Of a DNA stretch of 64,000 nucleotides, positions 17,857 through 26,762 are shown piece by piece. The stretch covers positions 310,001 to 374,000 of the forward strand of contig NZ_CANMSS010000002.1 in assembly GCF_947500695.1 (NCBI RefSeq), read 5' to 3'. Source of the DNA: an uncultured Pseudoteredinibacter sp. (GTDB lineage: Bacteria; Pseudomonadota; Gammaproteobacteria; Pseudomonadales; Cellvibrionaceae). The position numbers were made by a program, and so were the translations under genes. Every line of letters begins with the position of its first letter. The first letter of the stretch is position 1. The notes below the pieces were generated by a model. That model did no database searches. It was given only the letters and a program-made list of their open reading frames with translations, and was not told where the DNA came from.

Positions 17857-18737
17857 GCAGCAATGCCAGCCCAGAACCAAGCCTGAAAGATAAGCTTTAT
17901 GCCTATGCTCAATTAATGCGAATTGACCGCCCCATTGGCACGCTTCTACTGTTATGGCCTACGCTGTGGGCACTTTGGCTGGCCAATGAAGGGATGCCGC
18001 CTTGGCATTTGCTAGTGATATTCACCGCTGGTGTCTTCATTATGCGAGCCGCAGGCTGCGTCATTAACGATTATGCCGATCGAAACTTTGACGGCCACGT
18101 AGAACGTACCCAACACCGCCCCTTAGCGGCGGGCAAAATAGCGCCCCGTAACGCCCTTATTTTGTTCGCGGGCTTAGGAATACTGGCCTTTGTATTGGTC
18201 TGCCTCACGAACACTTTTACCATCGCACTCTCATTTGGCGGTATTGCGCTGGCCGCCTGCTACCCCTTTATGAAGCGCCATACCCATCTTCCACAGCTGG
18301 TATTGGGTGCCGCTTTCTCTTGGGGCATTCCCATGGCCTTTAGCGCCAGCCTGAACGAGCTGCCGCCTACAGCCTGGTTAGTTTTTACCGCTAATCTGTT
18401 GTGGACAGTGGTGTACGACACCCAATATGCCATGGTCGATAGGGATGACGACCTCAAGATTGGCATTAAGTCGACAGCAATCTTATTTGGCGAGCAAGAC
18501 AAGATGATTATCGGCTGCTTACAAGGCCTTACGATCATGTCCTTGATTGTCTTAGCCAATCGCTTTGATCTTGGCTTTGCTTTTTATATAAGCCTAGCTG
18601 TGGCCACAGGCCTGTTTGTTTACCAACAGGTTTTGATTCGCGGGCGCGAGCGCCAAGCCTGCTTTAAGGCCTTCTTGAGCAATAATTATGTGGGCGCAGC
18701 AATATTTGCGGGTGTTGCACTTAGCTATATTAATTAG
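17853..18737 (+). CDS. ubiA: 4-hydroxybenzoate octaprenyltransferase
   Basis: 294-residue polytopic membrane enzyme that prenylates 4-hydroxybenzoate, the second step of ubiquinone synthesis. Two Asp-rich motifs that bind Mg-diphosphate are visible: [15 protein letters not shown] (about 70-84) and [12 protein letters not shown] (about 189-200). The opening [20 protein letters not shown] is typical of UbiA. It is coupled to ubiC by an ATGA overlap. Confidence 0.96.
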   Translation: MSSNASPEPSLKDKLYAYAQLMRIDRPIGTLLLLWPTLWALWLANEGMPPWHLLVIFTAGVFIMRAAGCVINDYADRNFDGHVERTQHRPLAAGKIAPRNALILFAGLGILAFVLVCLTNTFTIALSFGGIALAACYPFMKRHTHLPQLVLGAAFSWGIPMAFSASLNELPPTAWLVFTANLLWTVVYDTQYAMVDRDDDLKIGIKSTAILFGEQDKMIIGCLQGLTIMSLIVLANRFDLGFAFYISLAVATGLFVYQQVLIRGRERQACFKAFLSNNYVGAAIFAGVALSYIN

Positions 18738-18793
18738 CACTTTAAGGCCTATTTGGAGTTTATTTGACCAGAGGGCTATAAGCAGACAAGAAA

Positions 18794-18812
18794 TTGTCAT
18801 AAAGTTGCAACA
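18794..18812 (+). promoter_or_regulatory. Pho box upstream of phoB
   Basis: ttgtcataaagttgcaaca resembles the PhoB operator, two 7-mers (CTGTCAT-like) spaced by 4 bases: TTGTCAT-AAAG-TTGCAAC. By hand 14 of 19 positions agree with the consensus. It lies 84 bp before phoB, consistent with autoregulation of phoBR. Confidence 0.65.
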
Positions 18813-18895
18813 AAACCTTTATTTAATAATGCCTTCTTAACAGACCCTAGGGCATTACCTTTGTGTAAGGCCCCGCCGTTGATAGAGGGGCTACC

Positions 18896-19600
18896 ATGCC
18901 TAATAAAACCATCTTGATCGTCGATGACGAGAAAGCCATTCGCGATATGCTCCGTATCGCCCTAGAGATGGCCGACTACCAGTGCCTGGAAGCCGCAGAT
19001 GCCCAAGAGGCACACAGCTTAATCATCGACGAGAAACCCGATTTAGTACTGTTAGATTGGATGATGCCCGGCACCAGTGGCATTGAGCTTGCTCGCCGCC
19101 TCAAACGCGATGAGGTAACAGCCCGCACCCCAATCATTATGTTGACCGCCAAAGGCGAGGAAGATAATAAAATACAAGGCCTCGAAATCGGTGCTGACGA
19201 CTATATCACTAAGCCTTTTTCACCCCGCGAGCTGGTTGCACGATTAAAAGCTGTTTTGCGTCGCACCGACAATCACCAAGATGCTGAGCCAATTGTGGTT
19301 GGCGACTTGTGCCTAGATCCAATTAGCCACCGAGTCACTATCGGCGATTCTCCTGTACAAATGGGCCCGACAGAATATCGCTTGTTAGAGTTCTTTTTGA
19401 CCCACCAAGAGCGCGTGTACACCCGTAGCCAATTACTGGACCATGTTTGGGGCGGTAACGTTTATGTGGAAGAGCGAACTGTCGACGTGCATATCCGCCG
19501 TCTGCGCAAAGCGCTAACACTGGACGATCACGACCGCTTCATCCAAACTGTGCGAGGAACCGGTTACCGATTCTCTACCAAGGTGACGGCGGTCAATTAA
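18896..19600 (+). CDS. phoB: Phosphate regulon response regulator PhoB
   Basis: 234 residues: receiver domain (1-120) with acidic pocket Asp10-Asp11, phospho-acceptor Asp54 (LLDWMMPG) and the conserved Lys in ITKPFSPRELVAR, and an OmpR-type winged helix (about 130-230: GPTEYRLLEFFLTH, VEERTVDVHIRRLRKAL). Bound phosphorylated at Pho boxes, it activates phosphate-scavenging genes such as pstS. It precedes phoR by 78 bp and has its own Pho box. Confidence 0.95.
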   Translation: MPNKTILIVDDEKAIRDMLRIALEMADYQCLEAADAQEAHSLIIDEKPDLVLLDWMMPGTSGIELARRLKRDEVTARTPIIMLTAKGEEDNKIQGLEIGADDYITKPFSPRELVARLKAVLRRTDNHQDAEPIVVGDLCLDPISHRVTIGDSPVQMGPTEYRLLEFFLTHQERVYTRSQLLDHVWGGNVYVEERTVDVHIRRLRKALTLDDHDRFIQTVRGTGYRFSTKVTAVN

Positions 19601-19678
19601 GACCCCGTCTTCTTGTCGTAACATCGAGCCTGTTACACTTTAGGCTACTAACTCCCATCACCTAGGGCGGATACTTTA

Positions 19679-21007
19679 TTGCACCAGGGCTTAGGCGCTG
19701 AACTCAAGCGCATTGCATTCTTTACTCTGATTTGCCTCTTTTTTGGCTGGCTGAACGGCTATATCAGCTGGACGCTGATTATTGGCGGCGGCCTATATAT
19801 GGGCTGGGTGCTATTACAAATCCGTCAGCTCTATTTATGGGTAACCTCTAAGCGCCGCGAGCCACCCCCTGATACCGTCGGTATATGGGGCGAAATTTTC
19901 GATAATATTTATCGCATGCAAAAGCGCCATGAAAAAGAACGCCGCCGCCTGCAAGGTATGATTCGACGTGGGCAACAAACTACTGCTGCTCTGCGTGATG
20001 CTGTGGTGCTACTGGACGCCAATGGCTGCCTAAATTGGTGGAACCAAGCTGCCGAAACTTTGCTGGGTTTACAACCTATCGACCAAGGGCACCCACTGGT
20101 TAATTTTATTCGCCACCCAGACTTTATTGCATACTTTGATGCCTGCGAGTATGAAGACCCGCTAGATTTGCCATCTCCGCGCAATGAATCAAAACAACTA
20201 CAGTACCAAATCAATCGTTTTGGTAAAGGCGAGCGTTTAGTGGTTGTCCGTGATGTAACTCGCGTGCACCGATTGGAACAGGTTCGTAAGGATTTTGTGG
20301 CCAATGTCTCTCATGAGTTGCGCACACCGCTAACGGTATTGCGCGGCTATATCGAAACCTTAAGCATGGCGCCCGACTTAAACCCAGTAATGGAACGCGC
20401 CTTTGGGCAAATGCAACAGCAGAGCGATCGCATGAATCTGCTGATCAACGATTTGCTGACGCTCTCTAACTTAGAAACCGAAGACAATGAGCGTAATCAA
20501 AAGCCAGTGGCATTGAAACCGCTACTGGATATGATAGCCGCCGACGCTACTGCACTAAGTGACGGCCAACATCATATTACTGTGAAATGTAAGAGTGATA
20601 TTGCCTTGCTCGCCAATGAAAAGGAAGTGCACAGCGCTTTTTCAAACCTTGCTTTTAATGCCGTTAAATACTCCAGCCCCGACACCGAAATCAAGCTCAG
20701 CATCAGTGTTGACGAATCAGCCATTACTTTTTCTGTGAAAGATCAAGGCGATGGTATCGACCCCATTCATATACCGCGCCTAACCGAAAGATTTTATCGT
20801 GTAGATAATGGCAGCCGCAACTCAGATGCAGGCGGAACTGGCCTAGGGCTCGCCATCGTTAAACATATTTTGTTACGCCACGATGCGCATTTAAGTATCG
20901 TAAGCAAACCGGGTAAGGGAAGTACATTTAGCTGTATATTCCCAAGAGATCGTCTACAAATATTAGACAAGGACAAGCAAGAAGAACCTGCTGAGCAACT
21001 GACATAA
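19679..21007 (+). CDS. phoR: Phosphate regulon sensor histidine kinase PhoR
   Basis: 442 residues with a TTG start preceded by agggcgg (19664-19670). Two N-terminal membrane helices (about 10-50), no large periplasmic domain, a PAS domain (about 100-190), the HisKA motif FVANVSHELRTPL with phospho-acceptor His212, and a HATPase domain with N (AFNAVKYS), G1 (DQGDGID) and G2 (GGTGLGLAIV) boxes. Lack of a periplasmic sensor fits PhoR, which reads phosphate status through the Pst transporter and PhoU, encoded at 43-49 kb here. Confidence 0.95.
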   Translation: MHQGLGAELKRIAFFTLICLFFGWLNGYISWTLIIGGGLYMGWVLLQIRQLYLWVTSKRREPPPDTVGIWGEIFDNIYRMQKRHEKERRRLQGMIRRGQQTTAALRDAVVLLDANGCLNWWNQAAETLLGLQPIDQGHPLVNFIRHPDFIAYFDACEYEDPLDLPSPRNESKQLQYQINRFGKGERLVVVRDVTRVHRLEQVRKDFVANVSHELRTPLTVLRGYIETLSMAPDLNPVMERAFGQMQQQSDRMNLLINDLLTLSNLETEDNERNQKPVALKPLLDMIAADATALSDGQHHITVKCKSDIALLANEKEVHSAFSNLAFNAVKYSSPDTEIKLSISVDESAITFSVKDQGDGIDPIHIPRLTERFYRVDNGSRNSDAGGTGLGLAIVKHILLRHDAHLSIVSKPGKGSTFSCIFPRDRLQILDKDKQEEPAEQLT

Positions 21008-21019
21008 GCAAGCGGTCTG

Positions 21020-21037
21020 GCCCAATAGTAATTGGGC
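21020..21037 (+). terminator. Short hairpin after phoR
   Basis: gcccaat (21020-21026) pairs with attgggc (21031-21037) around agta, 12 bp after the phoR stop. There is no T tract, so it may be a weak terminator or a 3' stabiliser. Confidence 0.4.
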
Positions 21038-21094
21038 TTGCCAAGCACTCCTGAGCCGTTATGATGTGAGGCCAATTAGAAAAAGTGCCTTATA

Positions 21095-22255
21095 ATGCTT
21101 GTCGAATTTATTCCCTCTATTGACGCTATCGATCGAGATAGCTGGCAAAGCATTTGGGCAAGTGATTACCCCTTTATTCAGTATGAGTTTTTGCAATCGC
21201 TAGAGCAAAGCCAGTGTGTAAGCAAAGACAGCGGCTGGATTCCCCATCATTTCTTATTGTGGTCTGAAGACCGGGAAGACGATAAAGGCGAGTTATTAGC
21301 CGCCATGCCCCTCTATATAAAAAACCACTCTTATGGGGAGTACGTTTTCGATTGGGCTTGGGCTGATGCTTATCATCGGTATGGCGTTGAATACTATCCC
21401 AAGCTGCTAAATGCCATCCCTTTTACTCCAGCTACCGGGCCACGCTATGCTTTGGCTGAAGGCCTAGATGAAGCTCTTTTTTGTCAAATCATGCTGCAAC
21501 AGTTACAGCAAGAGTGCCAAAGGCTTGAAGCTTCTAGCTTTCACAGCCTATTCCCAAGCTCTCATCAGCTAAACTGCCTAACAACTGATCACCAACTACT
21601 GCAACGCGATGCCGTACAGTTTCATTGGATAAATGAAGACTATAAGAACTTTGATGATTTTCTTGCCAGCTTTAAATCACGCAAGAGAAAGAGTTTAAAG
21701 AGTGAGCGACGAAAAGTGGATCAACAAGGTGTAAAAATTCAGTGCGTAGAAGGTGCAGATATAAGCGCCGATCAATGGCAGCAATTTTACCACTGCTACC
21801 ATTTAACCTATTTAAAACGCAGTGGTAGACAGGGTTACTTAAATCACGACTTTTTTAAACGCTTAGCAACAAACTGCGCAAACTCCATCATGATGGCGCA
21901 AGCTCATTACGATGGACAGATGGTCGCCGCCGCATTATATTTTAAAGATTCAGAAACCTTGTATGGGCGTTATTGGGGTTGCTTAGATGATTTCGATGCA
22001 TTGCACTTTGAGGCCTGCTACTACCAAGGTATCGAGTATGCTATTGAAAACAGACTAAAACGTTTTGATCCAGGTGCTCAAGGTGAACATAAAATTCAAC
22101 GCGGCTTTAAACCCAGCTATGTTCATTCAGCTCACTGGATTGCATCTGAGGAGTTTCGCCCTGCAATTGAGGATTTTCTTAAGCAAGAAAGTGAGCATAT
22201 AGAACTCTACAAAGAAGACGCCGAAAGCTATCTACCATTTAAATCAGAAGATTAA
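21095..22255 (+). CDS. GNAT/FemAB-like N-acyltransferase (COG3146-type)
   Basis: 386-residue cytosolic protein with the features of the COG3146 (DUF482) family: the central stretch FDWAWADAYHRYGVEYYPK, TPATGPRY, a basic segment FKSRKRKSLKSERRKV, and a C-terminal GNAT-like half ending in FDPGAQGEHKIQRGF. The family is often named peptidogalycan biosynthesis protein, but no substrate is established that I know of. A FemAB-like amino-acyl or acyl transfer is plausible. It stands after phoR; the weak hairpin between suggests separate or partly read-through transcription. Confidence 0.8.
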   Translation: MLVEFIPSIDAIDRDSWQSIWASDYPFIQYEFLQSLEQSQCVSKDSGWIPHHFLLWSEDREDDKGELLAAMPLYIKNHSYGEYVFDWAWADAYHRYGVEYYPKLLNAIPFTPATGPRYALAEGLDEALFCQIMLQQLQQECQRLEASSFHSLFPSSHQLNCLTTDHQLLQRDAVQFHWINEDYKNFDDFLASFKSRKRKSLKSERRKVDQQGVKIQCVEGADISADQWQQFYHCYHLTYLKRSGRQGYLNHDFFKRLATNCANSIMMAQAHYDGQMVAAALYFKDSETLYGRYWGCLDDFDALHFEACYYQGIEYAIENRLKRFDPGAQGEHKIQRGFKPSYVHSAHWIASEEFRPAIEDFLKQESEHIELYKEDAESYLPFKSED

Positions 22256-22258
22256 GCT

Positions 22259-22723
22259 TTAGATTTTTTCTACACGATGTAGCAACAGCTTCAGTAGTGA
22301 CCTCTGCTGCTCAGCAGCTAGAAATTCAACTTCTTGCTCTATCAGCTTTTCACCGTTTTTATTATGAACGTTTAGCATTTTTGATCGATCTTTAAAGGCA
22401 GTTTCCTCACGCCTACTGATATCGCACTGGCCGATATCAGACAATTCAATGCGCCAGTGAATTGCTCCATCTTGCCTCATGCTCAAGGTCTTTTGATTAA
22501 CGCGAATTGATTTTTTGGGGCTCAGTTTTGGTGCAAAATAGTAAGCTAATCCAGAGATGAAAGCTAAAATAGCTATTAGCGACAGTGCTTTGACAAAGCC
22601 CCCTTCTTGAAAGGTTTCTACAATCTGGGGAAGGGCCCAAACACTGACCGAACCCAGAGAAAGAATCACCATCATATAGGCTGTAGATTGGCGAGCCCCA
22701 ATAAACTCCTGGACATCCTTATT
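22259..22723 (-). CDS. Small hypothetical membrane protein
   Basis: About 154 residues from the ATG at 22723 (a further in-frame ATG is at 22753; neither has a clear ribosome site). Two membrane helices (about 15-35 and 45-60) are followed by a cytosolic domain of about 90 residues that looks like a PH-like beta barrel (IRVNQKTLSMRQDGAIHWRIELSDI). I do not recognise a family. The stop lies 3 bp from that of the acyltransferase gene on the other strand. A protein with similar layout is encoded at 58700-59254, but I see no clear sequence similarity. Confidence 0.6.
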   Translation of the reverse strand, partial: NKDVQEFIGARQSTAYMMVILSLGSVSVWALPQIVETFQEGGFVKALSLIAILAFISGLAYYFAPKLSPKKSIRVNQKTLSMRQDGAIHWRIELSDIGQCDISRREETAFKDRSKMLNVHNKNGEKLIEQEVEFLAAEQQRSLLKLLLHRVEKI

Positions 22724-22909
22724 CATAGTTTTAATGTTATTCCATTTCAGCATTCAACATCAGCTGAAAATTATTATTTAGAACCGCCTCAATGGCAAGT
22801 ATGAAATTTTTAGAGGCGCGCAACTAACTAGGCCAAGAAGCTAATCCCCAAAAGCCAAAAGAACTATGCAAAGTAAGAGAGGGTGAAGCAATTTGCGTAT
22901 CATGAAAGG

Positions 22910-22932
22910 TGGACACCCTAATTGGGCGTCCA
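22910..22932 (-). terminator. Hairpin terminator after the alcohol dehydrogenase gene
   Basis: tggacaccc (22910-22918) pairs with gggcgtcca (22924-22932), 9 bp with one G-T wobble, 41 bp past the stop of the minus-strand dehydrogenase gene. No strong T tract is present. Confidence 0.5.
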
Positions 22933-22973
22933 GTCTCTGGAAGAATTCAAACAGAGCTTTTGATGAGAGTGGG

Positions 22974-24179
22974 CTAGGCAGGACGTAAAATTAAACGCCC
23001 AATCATCGCCTCACACTCTGCTTGATTCATATATTCTGGTACTGGATAGGTACCGTGGGATTCCTCCAATGCCGCTGTCGCTAACTCAGGAATATCGGCG
23101 GCTTGAATTTGTTCAAAGCCCACAGGAATCCCTATTTCTTCATTCATTGCTTTAATATGATCAATAAACTTCTGGCTGAGCGCTGCATCACCTTCATAGT
23201 GCTCACCTAAGCCGGTGTGAATAGCTAACTCTGCTAAGCGGTGGGAAGCAGCATCTTTGGAGAAGTTAAGCACTTCAGGAAGCACAACGGCATTTGCAAG
23301 ACCATGAGGTATACCGTATTTCCCACCCAGCTGGTGAGCAATACCATGGACATAACCCACCATTGCCTTGGTGAAAGCCAAACCAGCGTAGTAAGAAGCA
23401 AGCGCCATAGCTTCACGTGCTTTAACATCGCTTCCTTCAGCAACAGCCTTTGGCAAGTTGTCGAAAATCAATTTGATCGCGCTTTTGGCCAATGCATCGG
23501 TTTCTTCATTAGCCCACTCGCCAATATAAGATTCAATAGCGTGGGTTAGGGCGTCCATACCGGTGGCCGCCGTAACGGCTGGCGGCAAGCCCAACATCAG
23601 TGAAGGATCCAAGGCGGCGACTTTCGGAATAACTCGGGTATCGCCGATGAGATCCTTTTTGTGAGTCTCAGGATCTGAAATAACCGCAGCGATAGTCACC
23701 TCCGAGCCAGTACCGGCTGTGGTCGGAACAGCAAATAAAGGCAAACCATCTTGTTTGGCCTTTTTAAAGCCTGCCAACTCGCGTGGAGGAATACTGGTAT
23801 TCGTGGCCGCCAAAGCAATCACTTTCGCAGCATCGATTGATGAACCACCACCGACACCGATCACGCCATCGCACTGCTCACCATTGAGTAGGGTGAGGCC
23901 TTCTTCGACGACCGTCCACACGGGATCTGGGGTCACACCTTGGTACACAACACTTTCCACACCTGCATCGCTCAAGGCTCTTTGTAATGGATCTATCAAA
24001 CCCAACTCACACAACATAGCATCAGTTACGATAAGAACTTTGCGCACGTCAAATTGATCAACGGCTTCACAAAGCTTTAAGGAAGATCCTTCACCAACAT
24101 AGGTAATAGGCTTGGGTTGAGCGATAAGAGAAACAGCGAGTTTACGAACAGCAAGTTTTAACTTTGCAGCAAAAGGCAT
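22974..24179 (-). CDS. Iron-containing (group III) alcohol dehydrogenase
   Basis: 401-residue NAD(P)-dependent dehydrogenase. The dinucleotide motif GVGGGSSIDAAKV lies at about 103-115. Metal ligands are in the usual places: Asp before TAGTGSEVT, His in GMDALTHAIESYIG, and the two His of YVHGIAHQLGGKYGIPHG. An N-terminal extension of about 25 residues precedes the typical family start. The substrate is not predictable: family members oxidise alcohols or reduce aldehydes. It is monocistronic, with about 350 bp to the next gene. Confidence 0.9.
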   Translation of the reverse strand: MPFAAKLKLAVRKLAVSLIAQPKPITYVGEGSSLKLCEAVDQFDVRKVLIVTDAMLCELGLIDPLQRALSDAGVESVVYQGVTPDPVWTVVEEGLTLLNGEQCDGVIGVGGGSSIDAAKVIALAATNTSIPPRELAGFKKAKQDGLPLFAVPTTAGTGSEVTIAAVISDPETHKKDLIGDTRVIPKVAALDPSLMLGLPPAVTAATGMDALTHAIESYIGEWANEETDALAKSAIKLIFDNLPKAVAEGSDVKAREAMALASYYAGLAFTKAMVGYVHGIAHQLGGKYGIPHGLANAVVLPEVLNFSKDAASHRLAELAIHTGLGEHYEGDAALSQKFIDHIKAMNEEIGIPVGFEQIQAADIPELATAALEESHGTYPVPEYMNQAECEAMIGRLILRPA

Positions 24180-24527
24180 GGCAGTCTCCGGTAGCTGTCA
24201 GCCACGAGTGTGTGGCGATAGGCTTATTTTCTATTGTTATTATGGCAATCCATATGGCCTCAGTTTATGACAAGCAGAGAGGAATTCCGAGATGAAGATC
24301 AGAAAAATGGCCACATTTGTCTTATTGGCAAAATTGCACCGTTTTTAGTCAAAAAAGCCGACCTAGGCGCTCACATTGATGCCAGCCCACTTCGAGCAAG
24401 CCGTTTCACACAACGGCGCCAGCTCGGAGAGGGCGACGTAGTAATCAAAATAGGAATTTTGATTACTACAGTAGGTAAAAAGAAAAAAAGGACCTAGAAG
24501 GCCCAAGTAACGGTGATGCCTACCGCT
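24180..24527. other. Gene-free stretch between the alcohol dehydrogenase and the first sulfatase
   Basis: 348 bp. An 87-codon open frame (24234-24497) has no ribosome site and looks random. The left part must carry the dehydrogenase promoter. The right part holds a striking perfect palindrome (24438-24469) followed by an A-rich tract. Confidence 0.5.
24438..24469. repeat. Perfect 14-bp inverted repeat
   Basis: gtagtaatcaaaat (24438-24451) is exactly complementary to attttgattactac (24456-24469), with loop agga. It sits about 60 bp after the end of the minus-strand sulfatase gene. No T tract follows on either strand in the right place, so it is not a textbook terminator. It could be a 3' stabilising hairpin or a protein-binding site. 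Confidence 0.7.
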
Positions 24528-26762
24528 CTACAGAACTTCTACTTCAATGTATTTAAGCTGGCCGTTAAAAGGAATTTTGGCCTTAGGATGATCGGATACC
24601 GATACCGCCCACTCCTTCAAGATACTGGCACCTTCATGGGACAGGCGCCCACTAATAGTATTGGGAATCCGGCCCTCGGCGAGCACCTTGCCTGCTTGGA
24701 CAATTTTGACTATTGCTTGGTCTTTATCTTGCTGACGAAACTGCAACTCAAACTTTGACACGCTCTTATCAAGAGAACTGGATGAAACAAATCGGCTTTG
24801 CTTGCCAAAACTGGCAATATTGTCAAAGTAGTTGTATTCGAAAACAAGCTTCCCTTTATCCATGTATAAAATGAAACCAGAGTCTCGATTGCCGTAGGTA
24901 AACAACAAACCATCTGCTGCATTTGCCCCGGACTCAATATCTATTCGAATATCAAACGATTTTCCAACAATTTGTGGGGCCGACTTTTCAACCACATAGC
25001 TTGTTTCAGGGTAAAAACGATACGTCTTGCTTTTGTTATTGGGGGCGAACAATTGTTTAGCAGTGCGCAGCACTTTAAGTGCCTTGGGATTGAGCATGCC
25101 ATCGGCATTGACTTTTTCTGCCTCTGTCTCCCAAATACCCTTCAGTTTATTCAGCTTATCGGGAAACTGTTTCGATAAATCTTTAGCTTGCGCAATATCC
25201 TCTTTTAGATTGAACAGCTGCCATTGGCTTTTCTCAGTTCCTTCACCTTGTTGATGACGAAAAACAGCTGACCAACCATCGGCATAAATACCTCGATGAA
25301 AACCCATGCGATAAAACTGTGTCTCACGTTGGTCCTCTGCCGAAGGCTTTTCTAGGCTGTAACGCATTGATATACCATCAAATGGAAGCTGTCTGCGACC
25401 ATCAAATTGATCTGGAATTTTAATATCCAAGTAATCCATTACGGTCGGAAATATATCGCTAATAAAATGGTATTGATGACGGACACTGTTGGCTTCAAGC
25501 TTCCGCGCTTGTGATTTTACTGGTTTAACAATTAACGGAACATTCACACCACCACTATAAGTATCCTGTTTGAAATATCGAAACGGCGTATTACTGCTAG
25601 CCGCCCAACCCAATGGATAGTTACTCGCAGTACGCGGGCCACCTATTTCTTCAATACGCGAAGAGATATCGCTGACTGTTTCTATATTGCCGCTGTAGTG
25701 GCTGCTATGATTGATATTTCCATTAACATCTCCTTCTTGGCTGGCTCCATTATCTGATAACAAAACCACTAAGGTGTTATCGTATTGCTGCAGTCGCTTC
25801 AGCTGCTCAAAGAAGCGACCAAGCTCAACATCCGTTTCTTCGAGAAATGCAGCATAGACTTCCTGTAGCCGCGCATAAACTTTTTTCTGTTCAGCAGTCA
25901 AAGTAGACCAGTTCTTAACGCGCTTATCTTTTTCTGGTAGCGTGATGGACTTAGGCAATAAGCCCATATCTTGTTGCCGCTGTAAACGTTGCAGAATTTC
26001 TTCATCCCAACCGTGATCGAATGCCCCACGGTACTTTTCCAAATACGGCTTAGAGGCTTGGTGAGGCGCATGCATGCCCGGAGTAGCGATATACATAAAG
26101 AAAGGTCGCTCCGGCGAATAGCTCACATGGTTGTGCAACATTTTAATCGCCTTATCCATAAGATCTCGAGTAAGAATATAATCCTCGTCAAACTCTCTTT
26201 CTACAAAATGGTTGTCCTCAAATAACTCTGGTTTAAATTGATCAGTTGAACCCGCAAGAAAACCGTAAAACCGTTGAAACCCCTTACCCGATGGCCAATG
26301 TGTAAATGGACCAGATGGCTTCATATCAGAGGGGGGTAGTAAATGCCACTTACCAACTCCGTATGTGCCATAGTTATTTTCAGCAAGCAACTCAGCCATG
26401 GTTACGGCATTTTCACTGATACGACCACGAAACGCGGGATAACGCTCACCGAAATCAAAGCGCGAAACTAAGCCCATGCCTACTCGATGAGGATCCCTGC
26501 CTGTCAACAACGCAGCCCGGCTTGGTGAGCAGGTTGGAGTAGCATGGAAGTTGCTATAGCGCACACCATCGTTGGCTAAAGCATCTATGCTGTCTGTTTT
26601 AATATCAGATCCAAAACTTGCCAGATCCGAATAACCCAAATCATCCAAAATAACTACAACAACATTTTTCGGCTTTTCTTTTTCAAATAGAGCCATACTG
26701 TGTTGACTTCCAAGAAGCGCTATCAAACTTAGCACAGTGCAAATAATAGATTTCAATCTCAT
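24528..26762 (-). CDS. Secreted formylglycine-dependent sulfatase with C-terminal beta domain
   Basis: 744 residues: signal peptide (1-24, hydrophobic core ICTVLSLIALLG), sulfatase domain to about 560 and an extra beta-rich domain at about 590-744. Asp40-Asp41 (ILDDLGYSD) are metal ligands. C78-S-P-S-R82 is the cysteine-type signature whose Cys is converted to formylglycine, followed by AALLTGR. It hydrolyses sulfate esters in the periplasm; the substrate is unknown. It overlaps the next sulfatase by one base. The window has no formylglycine-generating enzyme, so one must be encoded elsewhere. Confidence 0.92.
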   Translation of the reverse strand: MRLKSIICTVLSLIALLGSQHSMALFEKEKPKNVVVVILDDLGYSDLASFGSDIKTDSIDALANDGVRYSNFHATPTCSPSRAALLTGRDPHRVGMGLVSRFDFGERYPAFRGRISENAVTMAELLAENNYGTYGVGKWHLLPPSDMKPSGPFTHWPSGKGFQRFYGFLAGSTDQFKPELFEDNHFVEREFDEDYILTRDLMDKAIKMLHNHVSYSPERPFFMYIATPGMHAPHQASKPYLEKYRGAFDHGWDEEILQRLQRQQDMGLLPKSITLPEKDKRVKNWSTLTAEQKKVYARLQEVYAAFLEETDVELGRFFEQLKRLQQYDNTLVVLLSDNGASQEGDVNGNINHSSHYSGNIETVSDISSRIEEIGGPRTASNYPLGWAASSNTPFRYFKQDTYSGGVNVPLIVKPVKSQARKLEANSVRHQYHFISDIFPTVMDYLDIKIPDQFDGRRQLPFDGISMRYSLEKPSAEDQRETQFYRMGFHRGIYADGWSAVFRHQQGEGTEKSQWQLFNLKEDIAQAKDLSKQFPDKLNKLKGIWETEAEKVNADGMLNPKALKVLRTAKQLFAPNNKSKTYRFYPETSYVVEKSAPQIVGKSFDIRIDIESGANAADGLLFTYGNRDSGFILYMDKGKLVFEYNYFDNIASFGKQSRFVSSSSLDKSVSKFELQFRQQDKDQAIVKIVQAGKVLAEGRIPNTISGRLSHEGASILKEWAVSVSDHPKAKIPFNGQLKYIEVEVL

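Noticed and set aside
22259..22723. The two small membrane proteins at 22.3 and 58.7 kb as paralogues
   Set aside because: Only the layout (two helices plus a beta-rich domain) is shared; I see no convincing sequence similarity.
24234..24497. 87-codon open frame between the dehydrogenase and the first sulfatase
   Set aside because: No ribosome site, a basic low-complexity end and overlap with the palindrome; it looks like chance.
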